A stretch of 64,000 nucleotides of DNA from Streptomyces sp. SN-593 (GTDB lineage Bacteria; Actinomycetota; Actinomycetes; Streptomycetales; Streptomycetaceae): contig NZ_AP018365.1 of NCBI RefSeq assembly GCF_016756395.1, positions 372,001-436,000 on the forward strand, given 5' to 3'. Under the pieces are notes generated by a model. The model was not told the origin of the DNA. It made no database searches and saw only the letters and a program-made list of their open reading frames with translations. Below are positions 23,813-31,747 of this stretch, one piece after another (position 1 is the first letter of the stretch; each line of letters starts with the position of its first letter). The translations under genes were made by a program, and so were the position numbers.

Positions 23813-24735
23813 TGATCTCCGGTGACAGCAGGGCCGAAGCGGGCCGGCACGCCTCGTCGGAGACGACGGTACGTGACGCGCGCGCTTCCGACGGCGATCC
23901 GGACGTGCTGCTCGATGTCCCCGACCTGCATGTCGACCGGATCCAGCTCGACGTGCAGGACCTACGGGCCCGGGTGGCGCTCCACGCGGAGGTGCTCGAC
24001 CTGCTCAAGCTGGACGTCGGCGTGGACGCGGTGCTCGGACGGGTCCAGCTTGGCATCGACGGGGTGCAGGCCCAGGCCCTGTTGAAGGTCCGGCTCGACA
24101 ACGTCGCCGAGATCATCCGCGACGTGCTGCGCACCATCGACGACAACCCGCAGATCATCGAGCAGATCACCCGCCCGGTGGGCGAGGCGGCCCGATCGGT
24201 GGGCCAGGGCGCCGGCCGCGCGGTGGGCGAGTTGGGGCAGGGCGCGGGCGAGGCGGTGCAGGACGTCGGCGCGAACGCCGGAAAGGCGGTCGGCGATGTC
24301 GGCGAGGCCGCCGGTGAGGCGGTGGACGACGCGGGCCGGGCCGCCGGCCGCGCGGTCGACGACGTCGCCGAGAGCGCCGGTGGGGCGGTCGGCGACGCGG
24401 GCGAGGCGGTGCAGGACGTCGGCGCGAACGCCGGGAAGGCGGTGGACGACGCCGGGGAAGCCGCCGGCTCCGCCGCGCGCGACGCCGCGGGCACGGCGCC
24501 GGCCGCGACCGGGGAGGCCGCCGGCACCGCGACCTCCGGCGCCGGGGACGGCAGCGGGGACCGGAACAGGGACGGGGACGACCGCCCCGACGACGGGGGC
24601 GGCGAGGGCGGCCCGGCGGAGGCCGGCCGGCACCGCGCGCCCGAGCACGCCGGCACGTCCGGACACCGCCGGCGGCCCCGTCGCCCCTCCCCCTCCCGCC
24701 ACACCGCGGCCGCCCGCCGCCACGCGCGCCGGTGA
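23812..24735 (+). CDS. Amphipathic-repeat protein associated with the gvpY/gvpZ-like pair
   Basis: 307 aa. Residues 28-115 are a conserved-looking module: VLLDVPDLHVDRIQLDVQDL, then ARVALHAEVLDLLKLDVGVD and QAQALLKVRLDNVAEIIRDVL. Residues 120-225 consist of helical 11-residue repeats (GEAVQDVGANAGKAV occurs twice) similar in periodicity to apolipoprotein or LEA-type amphipathic helices. The tail is disordered and basic. It probably lies on a membrane or hydrophobic surface, by analogy only. TGATG overlap with the preceding gene, start at the ATG at 23812. A strong double hairpin follows. Confidence 0.65.
   Translation: MISGDSRAEAGRHASSETTVRDARASDGDPDVLLDVPDLHVDRIQLDVQDLRARVALHAEVLDLLKLDVGVDAVLGRVQLGIDGVQAQALLKVRLDNVAEIIRDVLRTIDDNPQIIEQITRPVGEAARSVGQGAGRAVGELGQGAGEAVQDVGANAGKAVGDVGEAAGEAVDDAGRAAGRAVDDVAESAGGAVGDAGEAVQDVGANAGKAVDDAGEAAGSAARDAAGTAPAATGEAAGTATSGAGDGSGDRNRDGDDRPDDGGGEGGPAEAGRHRAPEHAGTSGHRRRPRRPSPSRHTAAARRHARR
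24180..24480 (+). repeat. 33-base in-frame repeats coding amphipathic 11-mers
   Basis: Alternating units such as GEAVQDVGANAGKAV and GEAAGEAVDDAGRAAGRAV. The segment at about 24247-24290 is repeated almost exactly at about 24409-24450. The units keep phase with an 11-residue helical repeat. Confidence 0.65.
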
Positions 24736-24791
24736 GGTGCCGCGCCGAGCGGTGCGGCACCACCCCGTCCCCGCCACGGGGCGGGGACGGG
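24736..24791. terminator. Double hairpin between convergent genes
   Basis: Two adjacent stems: 24736-24743 with 24754-24761, and a perfect 12-bp stem 24764-24775 with 24780-24791 (4-base loop). They lie between the ends at 24735 and 24806 and would stop transcription from both sides. Confidence 0.75.
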
Positions 24792-24805
24792 CGGGGGCTA
24801 CGGGG

Positions 24806-26779
24806 TCAGCAGGGGAAGGTGCCGCTGTAGAGGGCGTGGCCGGAGGAGGAGGTCCCGGAGCCGAACCCGTAGATCCCGTCGTCGCTCCACACCGCCTCGC
24901 GGGAGCCGGCCACGCAGGTCGAGGTCGGGGCGATCGCGAAGCCCTCCAGGTTGTCGACCGGCATGACGGTCGGGTTCGTGTACGTCACGTCCGGGACGAT
25001 CGCGCCGCCGGAGCCGACCTTCAGGAAGGTGTGCGTCTCGCCGCAGGTGTTGTCGCAGGTCGCGACGATCCGCTGGGTACCCGCGTCGTAGGTCACGTCC
25101 ATCACGGAGCGCTCGCCGGTGGCGACGGTGCCGAAGGTGGTGAAGGTGCCGTCCGAGTTGAGGCCGTAGACGTGCAGCGTGCCGTCCCACTCCAGGCCGG
25201 CGAAGAACAGGCCCGAACCGTGCAGCGGGTAGTTCGCGGGGTTGTAGGCGGCACCGGTGAGCGGGTCGGTCCAGCCGTTCGCGGTCAGCCAGCTGTCAGG
25301 CACGTAGCCGACGCCCTCGAAGCCCAGGTTGGCGTCGTCCTTGCTGCCGGTGTCGAGCTGCGGGAACTGCGCGGTCATGTCCCACTGGTGGATCGGCGTC
25401 AGGGTCGATCCGCTCGCGCTCGGGTCGAACTCCATGATGGTGTCCTCGGGGACCGAGTTGTCGTCGTTGTCCCGCTCCGAGGTCACGTAGAGGTGGCCGT
25501 TGGGGCCGACCGTCAGCCCCTCGGAGTCCGGCTCGCCGGAGCCGCCCGCGAACCGGATCTGCTTGCCGGTCGCGCTCCACGACGCGTCCGGGATCCACTT
25601 GCCGCCGCTCTTGACCAGCTTGAACAGCCAGTTCTTGTTCTTGGCGGCCCACAGCACGGACGGGTTCGACGGGTCGAAGGCCAGCCCGCTCAGGTCCCGG
25701 CCCTCGGGGCCGGTGGACGTGGTGAACGCGCAGACGTTGTCGGCGATCGTGACGTCCTGCCCGCCCGGCCAGGGCTGGGTGCCCGACGGCGCGGACCCCG
25801 TGCCCGAGGGCTCCTCGGGGGTGCAGCCGCTGGTCAGTGAGCCGCCGCCGCCCAGCAGTTGGCCGCCCCCGCCGCCTCCGCCTCCGCCGCTGCCCGGGCA
25901 GGAGTTGGCGGCGCCGAGCGTCGCGGTCGTGGCGGTGGCGAACCCTCCGGTGCCGTTCGCGCACCGCTGGTCCGACGGCTTGGCGCCGTCGGTCGCCCAG
26001 GTCACCGAGTCGACGGTGTCCCCGCTGCCGTCGAGCAGGAAGACCGAATCGTTGTCGCCCAGGCCGATGGTGGAGTCGAAGGTGACGTACCCGCCTGCGG
26101 GGATGCTGGTCGCGCTCGGCGAGGAGGAGGAGATCGTGGCCGCGGAGTGGCCGGTGTCCCCGTCGACGTAGCGCCAGGAGGCGAGGGAGACGGCGCTGGT
26201 GCCGCCGTTGTACAGCTCCACGGTGTCCGCGCCACTGGAGGTGACCTCGTTGATCCGCACCCTGCTCGCCGCCGGGACCGACGAGGGGCAGCCCGGGGCG
26301 TTCACGAAGCCGAACGTGGTGGCCGAGGTCTCGGTCACCCATCCACCGGTCCCGTCGCCGCCGCACCGGGCCATCGCCGGCTTAGCCTCGTCGGTGGCCC
26401 AGTCGACGCGGTCGACCACGGTGCCGCCGGAGGTGTAGAGCACCAGCGTGTCCGCGTCGCCCAGCCCCTTGGGCGAGTCGAAGGTGACGAAGCCGCCGGC
26501 CGCGATCGTGCCGGCGGACGGGCTGAACGCCTGCGGCGAGAAGCCGTTGTCGGACATCTTCCAGCCGCTGAGGCTCACCGGCGCGGAGCCGGAGTTGTAC
26601 AACTCCACCGTGTCGCTGTTCGACGAGGTGACTTCGTTGATCCGTACGTTCTGGTAGCCGGCCGGGTCCGCGGCGGCCGCGGGATCGGCGGCGATCACCC
26701 CGGTGACGAGCAGTCCTGAGAGCGTCAGAGCCGAGGCGCACACTGAGGCGACGCCGGCGCGCGAGCGTGTAGTAGGCAC
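24806..26779 (-). CDS. Secreted protein with two lamin-tail domains and a C-terminal propeller-like domain
   Basis: 657 aa from the GTG at 26779. A signal peptide covers residues 1-37 (RSRAGVASVCASALTLSGLL, cleavage after AAAA). Two lamin-tail (LTD) domains follow, each with an INEVTSS.DTVELYN opening (about 45-150 and 155-265). A Gly-rich linker (about 275-290) leads to a C-terminal domain of about 340 residues with DLSGLAFDPSNPSVLWAAKN, SEGLTVGPNGHLYVTSERDN and VDNLEGFAIAPT, the look of an esterase-like-phytase or SdiA-regulated beta-propeller. It is extracellular; LTDs often occur with secreted nucleases or phosphatases. The start is not certain; no strong ribosome site is seen. Confidence 0.78.
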   Translation of the reverse strand: MPTTRSRAGVASVCASALTLSGLLVTGVIAADPAAAADPAGYQNVRINEVTSSNSDTVELYNSGSAPVSLSGWKMSDNGFSPQAFSPSAGTIAAGGFVTFDSPKGLGDADTLVLYTSGGTVVDRVDWATDEAKPAMARCGGDGTGGWVTETSATTFGFVNAPGCPSSVPAASRVRINEVTSSGADTVELYNGGTSAVSLASWRYVDGDTGHSAATISSSSPSATSIPAGGYVTFDSTIGLGDNDSVFLLDGSGDTVDSVTWATDGAKPSDQRCANGTGGFATATTATLGAANSCPGSGGGGGGGGGQLLGGGGSLTSGCTPEEPSGTGSAPSGTQPWPGGQDVTIADNVCAFTTSTGPEGRDLSGLAFDPSNPSVLWAAKNKNWLFKLVKSGGKWIPDASWSATGKQIRFAGGSGEPDSEGLTVGPNGHLYVTSERDNDDNSVPEDTIMEFDPSASGSTLTPIHQWDMTAQFPQLDTGSKDDANLGFEGVGYVPDSWLTANGWTDPLTGAAYNPANYPLHGSGLFFAGLEWDGTLHVYGLNSDGTFTTFGTVATGERSVMDVTYDAGTQRIVATCDNTCGETHTFLKVGSGGAIVPDVTYTNPTVMPVDNLEGFAIAPTSTCVAGSREAVWSDDGIYGFGSGTSSSGHALYSGTFPC

Positions 26780-26888
26780 GAGGCGGGATTCTGGCACCGC
26801 GGGCTTGCCGCGGCGTGTACTGCGGCTGAACTCCACCCGATGGGCCCGGCCGCAGATAACCGGGGCCGGGGAGGGGAAGGATGTCCGG

Positions 26889-27827
26889 GTGGGCGATGGC
26901 GAACTTGGGCGGAACGTCGGGCTGTTCGTGCTGATGCCGGACGCGATGGTGGTGGACGCGTGGGACGCGCTGGCCGAACGGCTCGCGCCCCTGCGGCTGG
27001 ACGTCCTCGCCACGACCGCGCTGATGCTGCGGCCGCCGACGCTGGCGGCGCTCTACGCGCACGGCACCTTCAAGAAGCCGCCCGCGGCCGGGCGCCGCCC
27101 GGGGGCATGGCTGTCGTACGAACTGGGCGCACTCGACATGGCGATCCCCGCGGTCGTCCGCACCCCCTACGACGTGGACCTTCCGGGGCTGTTCGACGCC
27201 TGGAAGGGCGGCAGCTCGCACGACGGGCGGCGGGCCGGCGACCTGCGCGCGGTCTCCCCCGCGGCGCAGCGCTGCTTCTCCGTCCTGCACACGCCCGACG
27301 ACGCGGCGCAGACCGCGCTCGACGTCCGCACGCTGTTCGGCGAGGCCACCGCCGCGGCGGTCGGCGGCGCCGACGCGGTCGCCCGGTGCTCCGTGGCCGA
27401 CCTGCGCCGGCTGCGCATGCCGGGGATACCGCGCGGCGGTTCCGAGCCGTACGGCATGGTGCGCGGGTGTGCGGCGCGGGCGGCCGCGCTGCTCGCCTAC
27501 GACCATCTGCTGGCGCCGTCGCGCCCGTGGTCCCGGTTCGCCGACCGGTGCGCCTCGGCGGCCGGGTCGGCGGAGCCGTGGTCCGTCGCCGTGGCGGGGC
27601 TGGCGGCGGAGCTGCCGCCCGCCCCGCGGCCCGCCGGACCGGGCACGATGGCCGGAACCCGTCCCCGGGCCGCGCTCCACGACGCGCTGGCCGCGCTGCT
27701 CGACCCGGCGTCCTACCGGCCGGAGACCAGCCAGGTCGTGGAGCGGGCGTTCGACGACAACGACCTCTTCCTGGACGGCTGGGAGCGCCACATGCTGCGG
27801 GTCGCCCTCTCCTTCCACACGGTCTGA
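26889..27827 (+). CDS. Nucleoside-diphosphate-kinase-like domain protein
   Basis: 312 aa from the GTG at 26889 (AGGGGAAGGA upstream). Residues 1-150 follow the NDK fold: NVGLFVLMPDAMVVDAWDAL in place of the usual LIKPDG, and AAQRCFSVLHTPDDAAQTAL, where the His of FSVLHTPDD matches the phosphorylated His of NDK (HGSDS). The remaining 160 residues are helical with no recognised motif. The phosphate-binding Lys of true NDKs (KPD) is Met (MPD) here, so kinase activity is doubtful. It may be a nucleotide-binding protein of a specialised pathway. Divergent from the lamin-tail gene. Confidence 0.6.
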   Translation: MGDGELGRNVGLFVLMPDAMVVDAWDALAERLAPLRLDVLATTALMLRPPTLAALYAHGTFKKPPAAGRRPGAWLSYELGALDMAIPAVVRTPYDVDLPGLFDAWKGGSSHDGRRAGDLRAVSPAAQRCFSVLHTPDDAAQTALDVRTLFGEATAAAVGGADAVARCSVADLRRLRMPGIPRGGSEPYGMVRGCAARAAALLAYDHLLAPSRPWSRFADRCASAAGSAEPWSVAVAGLAAELPPAPRPAGPGTMAGTRPRAALHDALAALLDPASYRPETSQVVERAFDDNDLFLDGWERHMLRVALSFHTV

Positions 27828-27895
27828 GCCGGCCACAAAGTCCCAGCCGCCGCACGGTCCGGGCCGGCGGGGGCGCGATCGGTCGGCGACCGGCG

Positions 27896-28064
27896 CTAGG
27901 GCCTGTCCGGCGGATCGTGCCGGTCGAGCTCGCGGCGTCCGGTGCCGTACATCGCAAGGCGGAGAAACATCCTCGTACCGGGTCGTACATGGATGATTCG
28001 ACAACGCAGGGAGGTGCGGTGCCGGGCGCCGCGAGCCCGGCAGGATCCGCCGGACAGGGCCTAG
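27896..28064. mobile_element. MITE-like element with 21-bp terminal inverted repeats
   Basis: About 169 bp without coding capacity, bounded by CTAGGGCCTGTCCGGCGGAT(C) at 27896-27916 and its inverted copy at 28044-28064 (20 of 21 bases complementary). The CTA(G) at both ends fits a short target duplication. GGGCCTGTCCGG ends are, from memory, typical of IS5-family elements and their MITE derivatives in streptomycetes. The right end overlaps the stop codon (28061-28063) of the ComB-like gene. Confidence 0.82.
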
Positions 28065-28882
28065 TCGGCAACCGGGACCGGCGGCGCGGTGAAGACCCGG
28101 CCGCTCGGATCGCCGGGCAGGCGGGTCGGCACCACGCCGCTGACGTCGACCTGGAGCGCGAGGGCCACGTCGTCGTCGAAGCCCGCCGCGACCAGTTCGC
28201 GGGCCGAGACGCAGTCGGCCAGGACGGCGGGCCCGGGCGAGCGGGCGGCCCCGGCGGCGACCTGCGCCTCGGGCGAGAGGGTGCGGCCCTCCTGGGCGAG
28301 CCGGTCGCAGATCACGCCCGCGCCGATCCAGTCCTCCAGCGAGGGGCGCATGCCCTCGACGTGCGGCTGGGTGGAACTCCAGTGCTCGCCGCACGCGACC
28401 ACCGTCACGCGCCGTGCCACCTGCTCGTCGAGGAGCCGGGCGACGGCCCGCGCGCAGGCGGTCGCGTTGCGCAGCCCGCCGACCAGCAGCGCGGGGGCCG
28501 CGGCGGCGGCGCCGGCGGCCGCGGCGCCGTTGAGCGAGGTGAACAGCACGCGCTGCCCCGGCTCCGCGTGCAGCAGGCTCTGCGGGGAGAGCGAGACCTG
28601 GCCGGGCGGGACCCGGCGCCGTTTGCTCAGCGGCCGGGCTCCCATGCTGTCCGCGGCGGCCTGCAACCCGCCCATGGCGTCGATCTCGGCGCCGCTGTAG
28701 ACGTGGCAGGTGAAGTCGCGCGAGACCGCGACGTCCAGCGTGGTGGAGAACGACAGCACGTCCACCACGACCACCGCGTCCCCCCGCTCGGCCGCCAGCC
28801 GGGCGCCCAACGGCCCCCACTCGACGTGGACGTGCTGATCCGGCCAGGGATCGAAGGAAGACGGGGCACCAACGTCGGTCAT
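28061..28882 (-). CDS. 2-phosphosulfolactate phosphatase family protein (ComB-like)
   Basis: 273 aa, the usual length for the ComB family, which hydrolyses 2-phosphosulfolactate to sulfolactate in coenzyme M synthesis; many bacterial members have unknown substrates. Family cues are AVVVVDVLSFSTTLDVAVSR near residue 38 and GQRVLFTSLNGAAAAGAAAA about residue 115, with GGLRNATACARAV after it. ATG at 28882. It is the last of a ten-gene minus-strand operon, 59 bases after the PEP-barrel gene. The TAG stop lies inside the terminal repeat of the MITE, so the natural C-terminus may have been altered by the insertion. Confidence 0.85.
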   Translation of the reverse strand: MTDVGAPSSFDPWPDQHVHVEWGPLGARLAAERGDAVVVVDVLSFSTTLDVAVSRDFTCHVYSGAEIDAMGGLQAAADSMGARPLSKRRRVPPGQVSLSPQSLLHAEPGQRVLFTSLNGAAAAGAAAAAPALLVGGLRNATACARAVARLLDEQVARRVTVVACGEHWSSTQPHVEGMRPSLEDWIGAGVICDRLAQEGRTLSPEAQVAAGAARSPGPAVLADCVSARELVAAGFDDDVALALQVDVSGVVPTRLPGDPSGRVFTAPPVPVAD

Positions 28883-28941
28883 GGACTCGGCATCCTCAAC
28901 TGCGGAAGGGGGGCGTGCGCAGGGCACCGGGCCCGCTGAGC

Positions 28942-29865
28942 CTAGGGGGTGGCCGTGACCGGTCGGGTGTTCTCGGCCACCGTCAGCGCGGCCTGGCGTT
29001 CGGCCAGGTCACGGTCCTGGGCCCGGGAGATCTGGCGGCGGGTGTACACCTTGGTGCGCTGCACGAAGTCCAGGTCCGGCAGGTCGGCCGCCGGAATCCC
29101 GTGCAGCTCCGGCAGGTCGGAGTAGTGCACCGAGACGTAGGGGACGCCGGCCGCCTCCGCCCGTTCCAGGACCGGACGGCCGAGGTTGCCGGCCACGCCC
29201 CACTCCGCCGACCCGTCGACGGCCTCCCCCAGGACCTCGACCGCCCGCCACACGCTCGGGTGCAGCTTCATGTCCTGGTCCTGGCGGGAGGTGCCGGTCA
29301 GCAGGGACGACAGGTCGTTGAGCCCGAGCATCAGGTTGGACGCGCCCATGGACACGAACTTCGCGGCGTCCAGCAGGGCCGACGGGATCTCGATCATCGA
29401 CCCGAAGCGGTTCGGCCACCCGACCCGCTCCAGGACGTCGGTGGCGAAGCCGAGGTCGGCGGCGTCGCGCACGAACGGCATGAGCACGTGGAGGTGGGGG
29501 TGGTCGGCGGCCACCTCGGCGAGCACCCGCAGTTCCGTCTCGAACGCCTCGGGGAGTTCCAGCGCGCGGCGCAGCCCGCGGCGGCCCTTCATGAAGTCCG
29601 CCTCGTGGTAGATCCGGTCGACGCCGTCGAGGGTGTTCGCCTCCTGGGTGGTGAACTCCGACGTCCGGTACCACAGCGGACGGTCGCCGCACGCCGCGGC
29701 CACCGCGCGCAGGTAGTCCGCCAGCGCGGTGCGGGCCTCGGGCCGGGTGATGAACTGCCCGCGGTGGCGCAGCACGTACTCGCTGCGGATGAGCCCCACG
29801 GCGTCGAACAGCTCCGCGACCGCCGGGGGCGGGATCTCGCCACTGAGGGTGAGGCGCTGGCGCAT
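28942..29865 (-). CDS. Stand-alone PEP-utilising-enzyme C-terminal barrel
   Basis: 307 aa, matching only the PEP-binding TIM barrel of PEP synthase/PPDK/enzyme I. Matching segments are AVGLIRSEYVLRHRG (family GLxRtEf), LWYRTSEFTTQEANTLDG (vRtsDfktNEyanl), LHVLMPFVRD, FGSMIEIPSALLDAAKFV and LMLGLNDLSSL (igtNDLtq). The phosphohistidine and ATP-grasp domains are absent. The catalytic Cys expected near the end (GMCGE) is replaced in WGVAGNLGRP. It may bind PEP or another enolpyruvate or phospho-acid and act as an aldolase or transferase; this is inference. ATG at 29865 with GGAGGACG upstream. Confidence 0.78.
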   Translation of the reverse strand: MRQRLTLSGEIPPPAVAELFDAVGLIRSEYVLRHRGQFITRPEARTALADYLRAVAAACGDRPLWYRTSEFTTQEANTLDGVDRIYHEADFMKGRRGLRRALELPEAFETELRVLAEVAADHPHLHVLMPFVRDAADLGFATDVLERVGWPNRFGSMIEIPSALLDAAKFVSMGASNLMLGLNDLSSLLTGTSRQDQDMKLHPSVWRAVEVLGEAVDGSAEWGVAGNLGRPVLERAEAAGVPYVSVHYSDLPELHGIPAADLPDLDFVQRTKVYTRRQISRAQDRDLAERQAALTVAENTRPVTATP

Positions 29866-29894
29866 GGTCGTCCTCCAAGCGGTAGGGGTCCTGC

Positions 29895-30563
29895 TCAGTG
29901 GTGGTAGAAGTAGGCGTCGCCGACCGGGGTCCACTCCAGGGCGGCGAAGAAGCGGTCGGAGCCCGATCCCGGTTCCAGCAGCGCGGCGGCGCCGGCGCCG
30001 CCGGCCACGGCCCGCACGCAGGCGCGGGCGACCCCGGTCCGGCGCCGTGCCGGGTCGCTGACGACGGAGCACACCAGTCGGCGGGCACCGGTGGCACCGA
30101 GCGGCGCCATCAACTGCTGGGCGCTGGCGCAGCCGGCGAGTTCGGTGCCCTGCCCCCGTCCGGCGTGCCGCCAGTCGGCGGCCGAGCGGGCGGAGGGCGG
30201 CAGCGGTGTCAGCCCGGCCGCCGTCCACAGGCCGGTCATCCGCTCCCAGCACGGACGGTCCGGCGTCTGCGTCCACACGCCTTGCGGGGGCGCCTCGGCG
30301 CCGGGCCCGCCCCAGACCGCCAGCCGGACCGGCTGCGGGGCGCGCCGCGCCGGGACCGGCAGGGGCGCGCCGAGGCTGAGCAGCCGGGTGCCGGTGAACA
30401 GCAGGCTGCCGACCCACGCCGCGCCGGCGGCGCCGAGCAGGTCGGGCCACACCAGCAGCGAGCGCTGGTGGGACTGGATGCCCGGCAGGCCGTGCAGCCA
30501 GCAGCCGGGGGGTGCGGCAGCCGGCGCCGGCACCGGCGGGCGGGAGACATGCGCACCGGGCAT
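29895..30563 (-). CDS. GNAT-like protein of the biosynthetic operon
   Basis: 222 aa, not confidently recognised. The C-terminal 75 residues resemble the acetyl-CoA-binding end of GNAT acetyltransferases: RRLVCSVVSDPARRRTGVAR (RRxGvAr loop) and FFAALEWTPVGDAYFYHH. The N-terminal part is Pro/Ala/Trp-rich (WLHGLPGIQSHQRSLLVWPD) without a known motif. ATG at 30563, two bases after the stop of the diiron gene, with GGGGGAG upstream. An acyl transfer step is possible but unproven. Confidence 0.5.
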   Translation of the reverse strand: MPGAHVSRPPVPAPAAAPPGCWLHGLPGIQSHQRSLLVWPDLLGAAGAAWVGSLLFTGTRLLSLGAPLPVPARRAPQPVRLAVWGGPGAEAPPQGVWTQTPDRPCWERMTGLWTAAGLTPLPPSARSAADWRHAGRGQGTELAGCASAQQLMAPLGATGARRLVCSVVSDPARRRTGVARACVRAVAGGAGAAALLEPGSGSDRFFAALEWTPVGDAYFYHH

Positions 30564-30565
30564 GG

Positions 30566-31747
30566 TCACTCCCCCAGCAGCGCGAAGATCTGCCGCTCGT
30601 CGAGCGCGGCGTACTGTTCCTCGGACAGCAGGCCGAGTTCCGCCAGCAGCGCGCCGGCGCGCTTCCTGGCCGCCTCGCCCGCCGCCGCGAGTCCGCCGGC
30701 GGGGTGGTGGCGGTCCAGGAGGTGCCGCGAGTCCTTCAGGTGCATCGTCTCGTCGCGGCAGACGTAGTGGAAGGCGGTGGCCGTGCGGGTGTCGCCGCGT
30801 CGGCGCGCCTCGCGCTCCAGGGCGCGCATCGGGCCGATGATGCCGAGTTCGCCGAAGAGGGTGATCTGGGTCCAGGCGTCCCAGCCGGCCATGGCCCCCC
30901 GCACCCGTATCCCGATCATGCTGCACGCGTAGCGGTACGGGTCGGTGCCGTCCTCGGCGAGCAGGGCGTGGCCGATCGCGGCGTGCCGGGCCTCGTCCCA
31001 GGCGAGCCGGGCGAGGTGGCGCAGGACTTCCAGCGGGGCCTCCTCCACCAGGTCGAACAGCGCGAGGGCGAAGGTCTCCAGGGCGTCGATCTCGTCGCGG
31101 TTGATCCGCAGCAGCTCCACGCGGTCGTCGTCGTAGGCGGACCCGGAGGACGTCCAGTCGTCGGCCCTGCGGTAGTCGCGGGTGTGCTCGAAGAGCCGGA
31201 AGCGGGCGTCGCGCGCGCCCATGGCCGGCCGCCCGACCCGGAGAGCCGATCCGGCCGCGGGGGGTGGGGCGGGGGTGTCGCCGTAGGTGTCGGTGAGCCA
31301 GCCGAAGGCGTCCCGCAGGTCGGCCAAGGCCCGGCGGCGGACGCGCTCGGTGGGGCCGTCGAGCAGCGGGTCGAAGCCGGCGGCCGCGAAGCGGTCGGCC
31401 AGCGGGCCGCACCAGCGGTGGAGCAGCGCGGGCGGACGGTCCGCGGGCGGCAGGGCCAGGTCGGCGGCGAGCCGGTCGGCCAGCGGCTCCGGGAGGGTGC
31501 GGTCCGGGGCGGAGCCCAGTTCCGCGAGCCGCTCCTCGATCGCCGCGGCCACCTCCGTCAGGGTGAACAGGGCCTCGCCGAGCGCGAGTTTGACCTCGAA
31601 GTCCGGCAGGTCGAGGATGCTCGCCGCGACGATCCGGGCGGTGGCCCACACCTCGCGGCCCAGCCGCCGCAGCGCGGCGAGTCCGGCGTCCGGATCGGTG
31701 TCCGGAAGGGGCGCGAACCGCGGCGGCCAGGGAAGCTGCGGTGCCAT
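30566..31747 (-). CDS. Ferritin-like diiron protein (DUF455-like)
   Basis: 393 aa, all-helical. EALFTLTEVAAAIEERLAEL and INRDEIDALETFALALFDLV contribute Glu ligands. LARLAWDEARHAAIGHALLA contains an ExxH (EARH) and FHYVCRDETMHLKDSRHLLD a second (ETMH), the carboxylate/His set of a diiron ferritin-like centre. Such proteins oxidise amines, thiols or C-H bonds with O2. In this operon it is the best candidate oxygenase. The ATG at 31747 shares one base with the stop of the PLP-enzyme gene (TGATG). Confidence 0.8.
   Translation of the reverse strand: MAPQLPWPPRFAPLPDTDPDAGLAALRRLGREVWATARIVAASILDLPDFEVKLALGEALFTLTEVAAAIEERLAELGSAPDRTLPEPLADRLAADLALPPADRPPALLHRWCGPLADRFAAAGFDPLLDGPTERVRRRALADLRDAFGWLTDTYGDTPAPPPAAGSALRVGRPAMGARDARFRLFEHTRDYRRADDWTSSGSAYDDDRVELLRINRDEIDALETFALALFDLVEEAPLEVLRHLARLAWDEARHAAIGHALLAEDGTDPYRYACSMIGIRVRGAMAGWDAWTQITLFGELGIIGPMRALEREARRRGDTRTATAFHYVCRDETMHLKDSRHLLDRHHPAGGLAAAGEAARKRAGALLAELGLLSEEQYAALDERQIFALLGE

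Noticed and set aside
26382-28820. An 812-codon minus-strand frame across the NDK-like gene and the MITE
   Set aside because: It spans three unrelated features and a mobile element; no domain seen.
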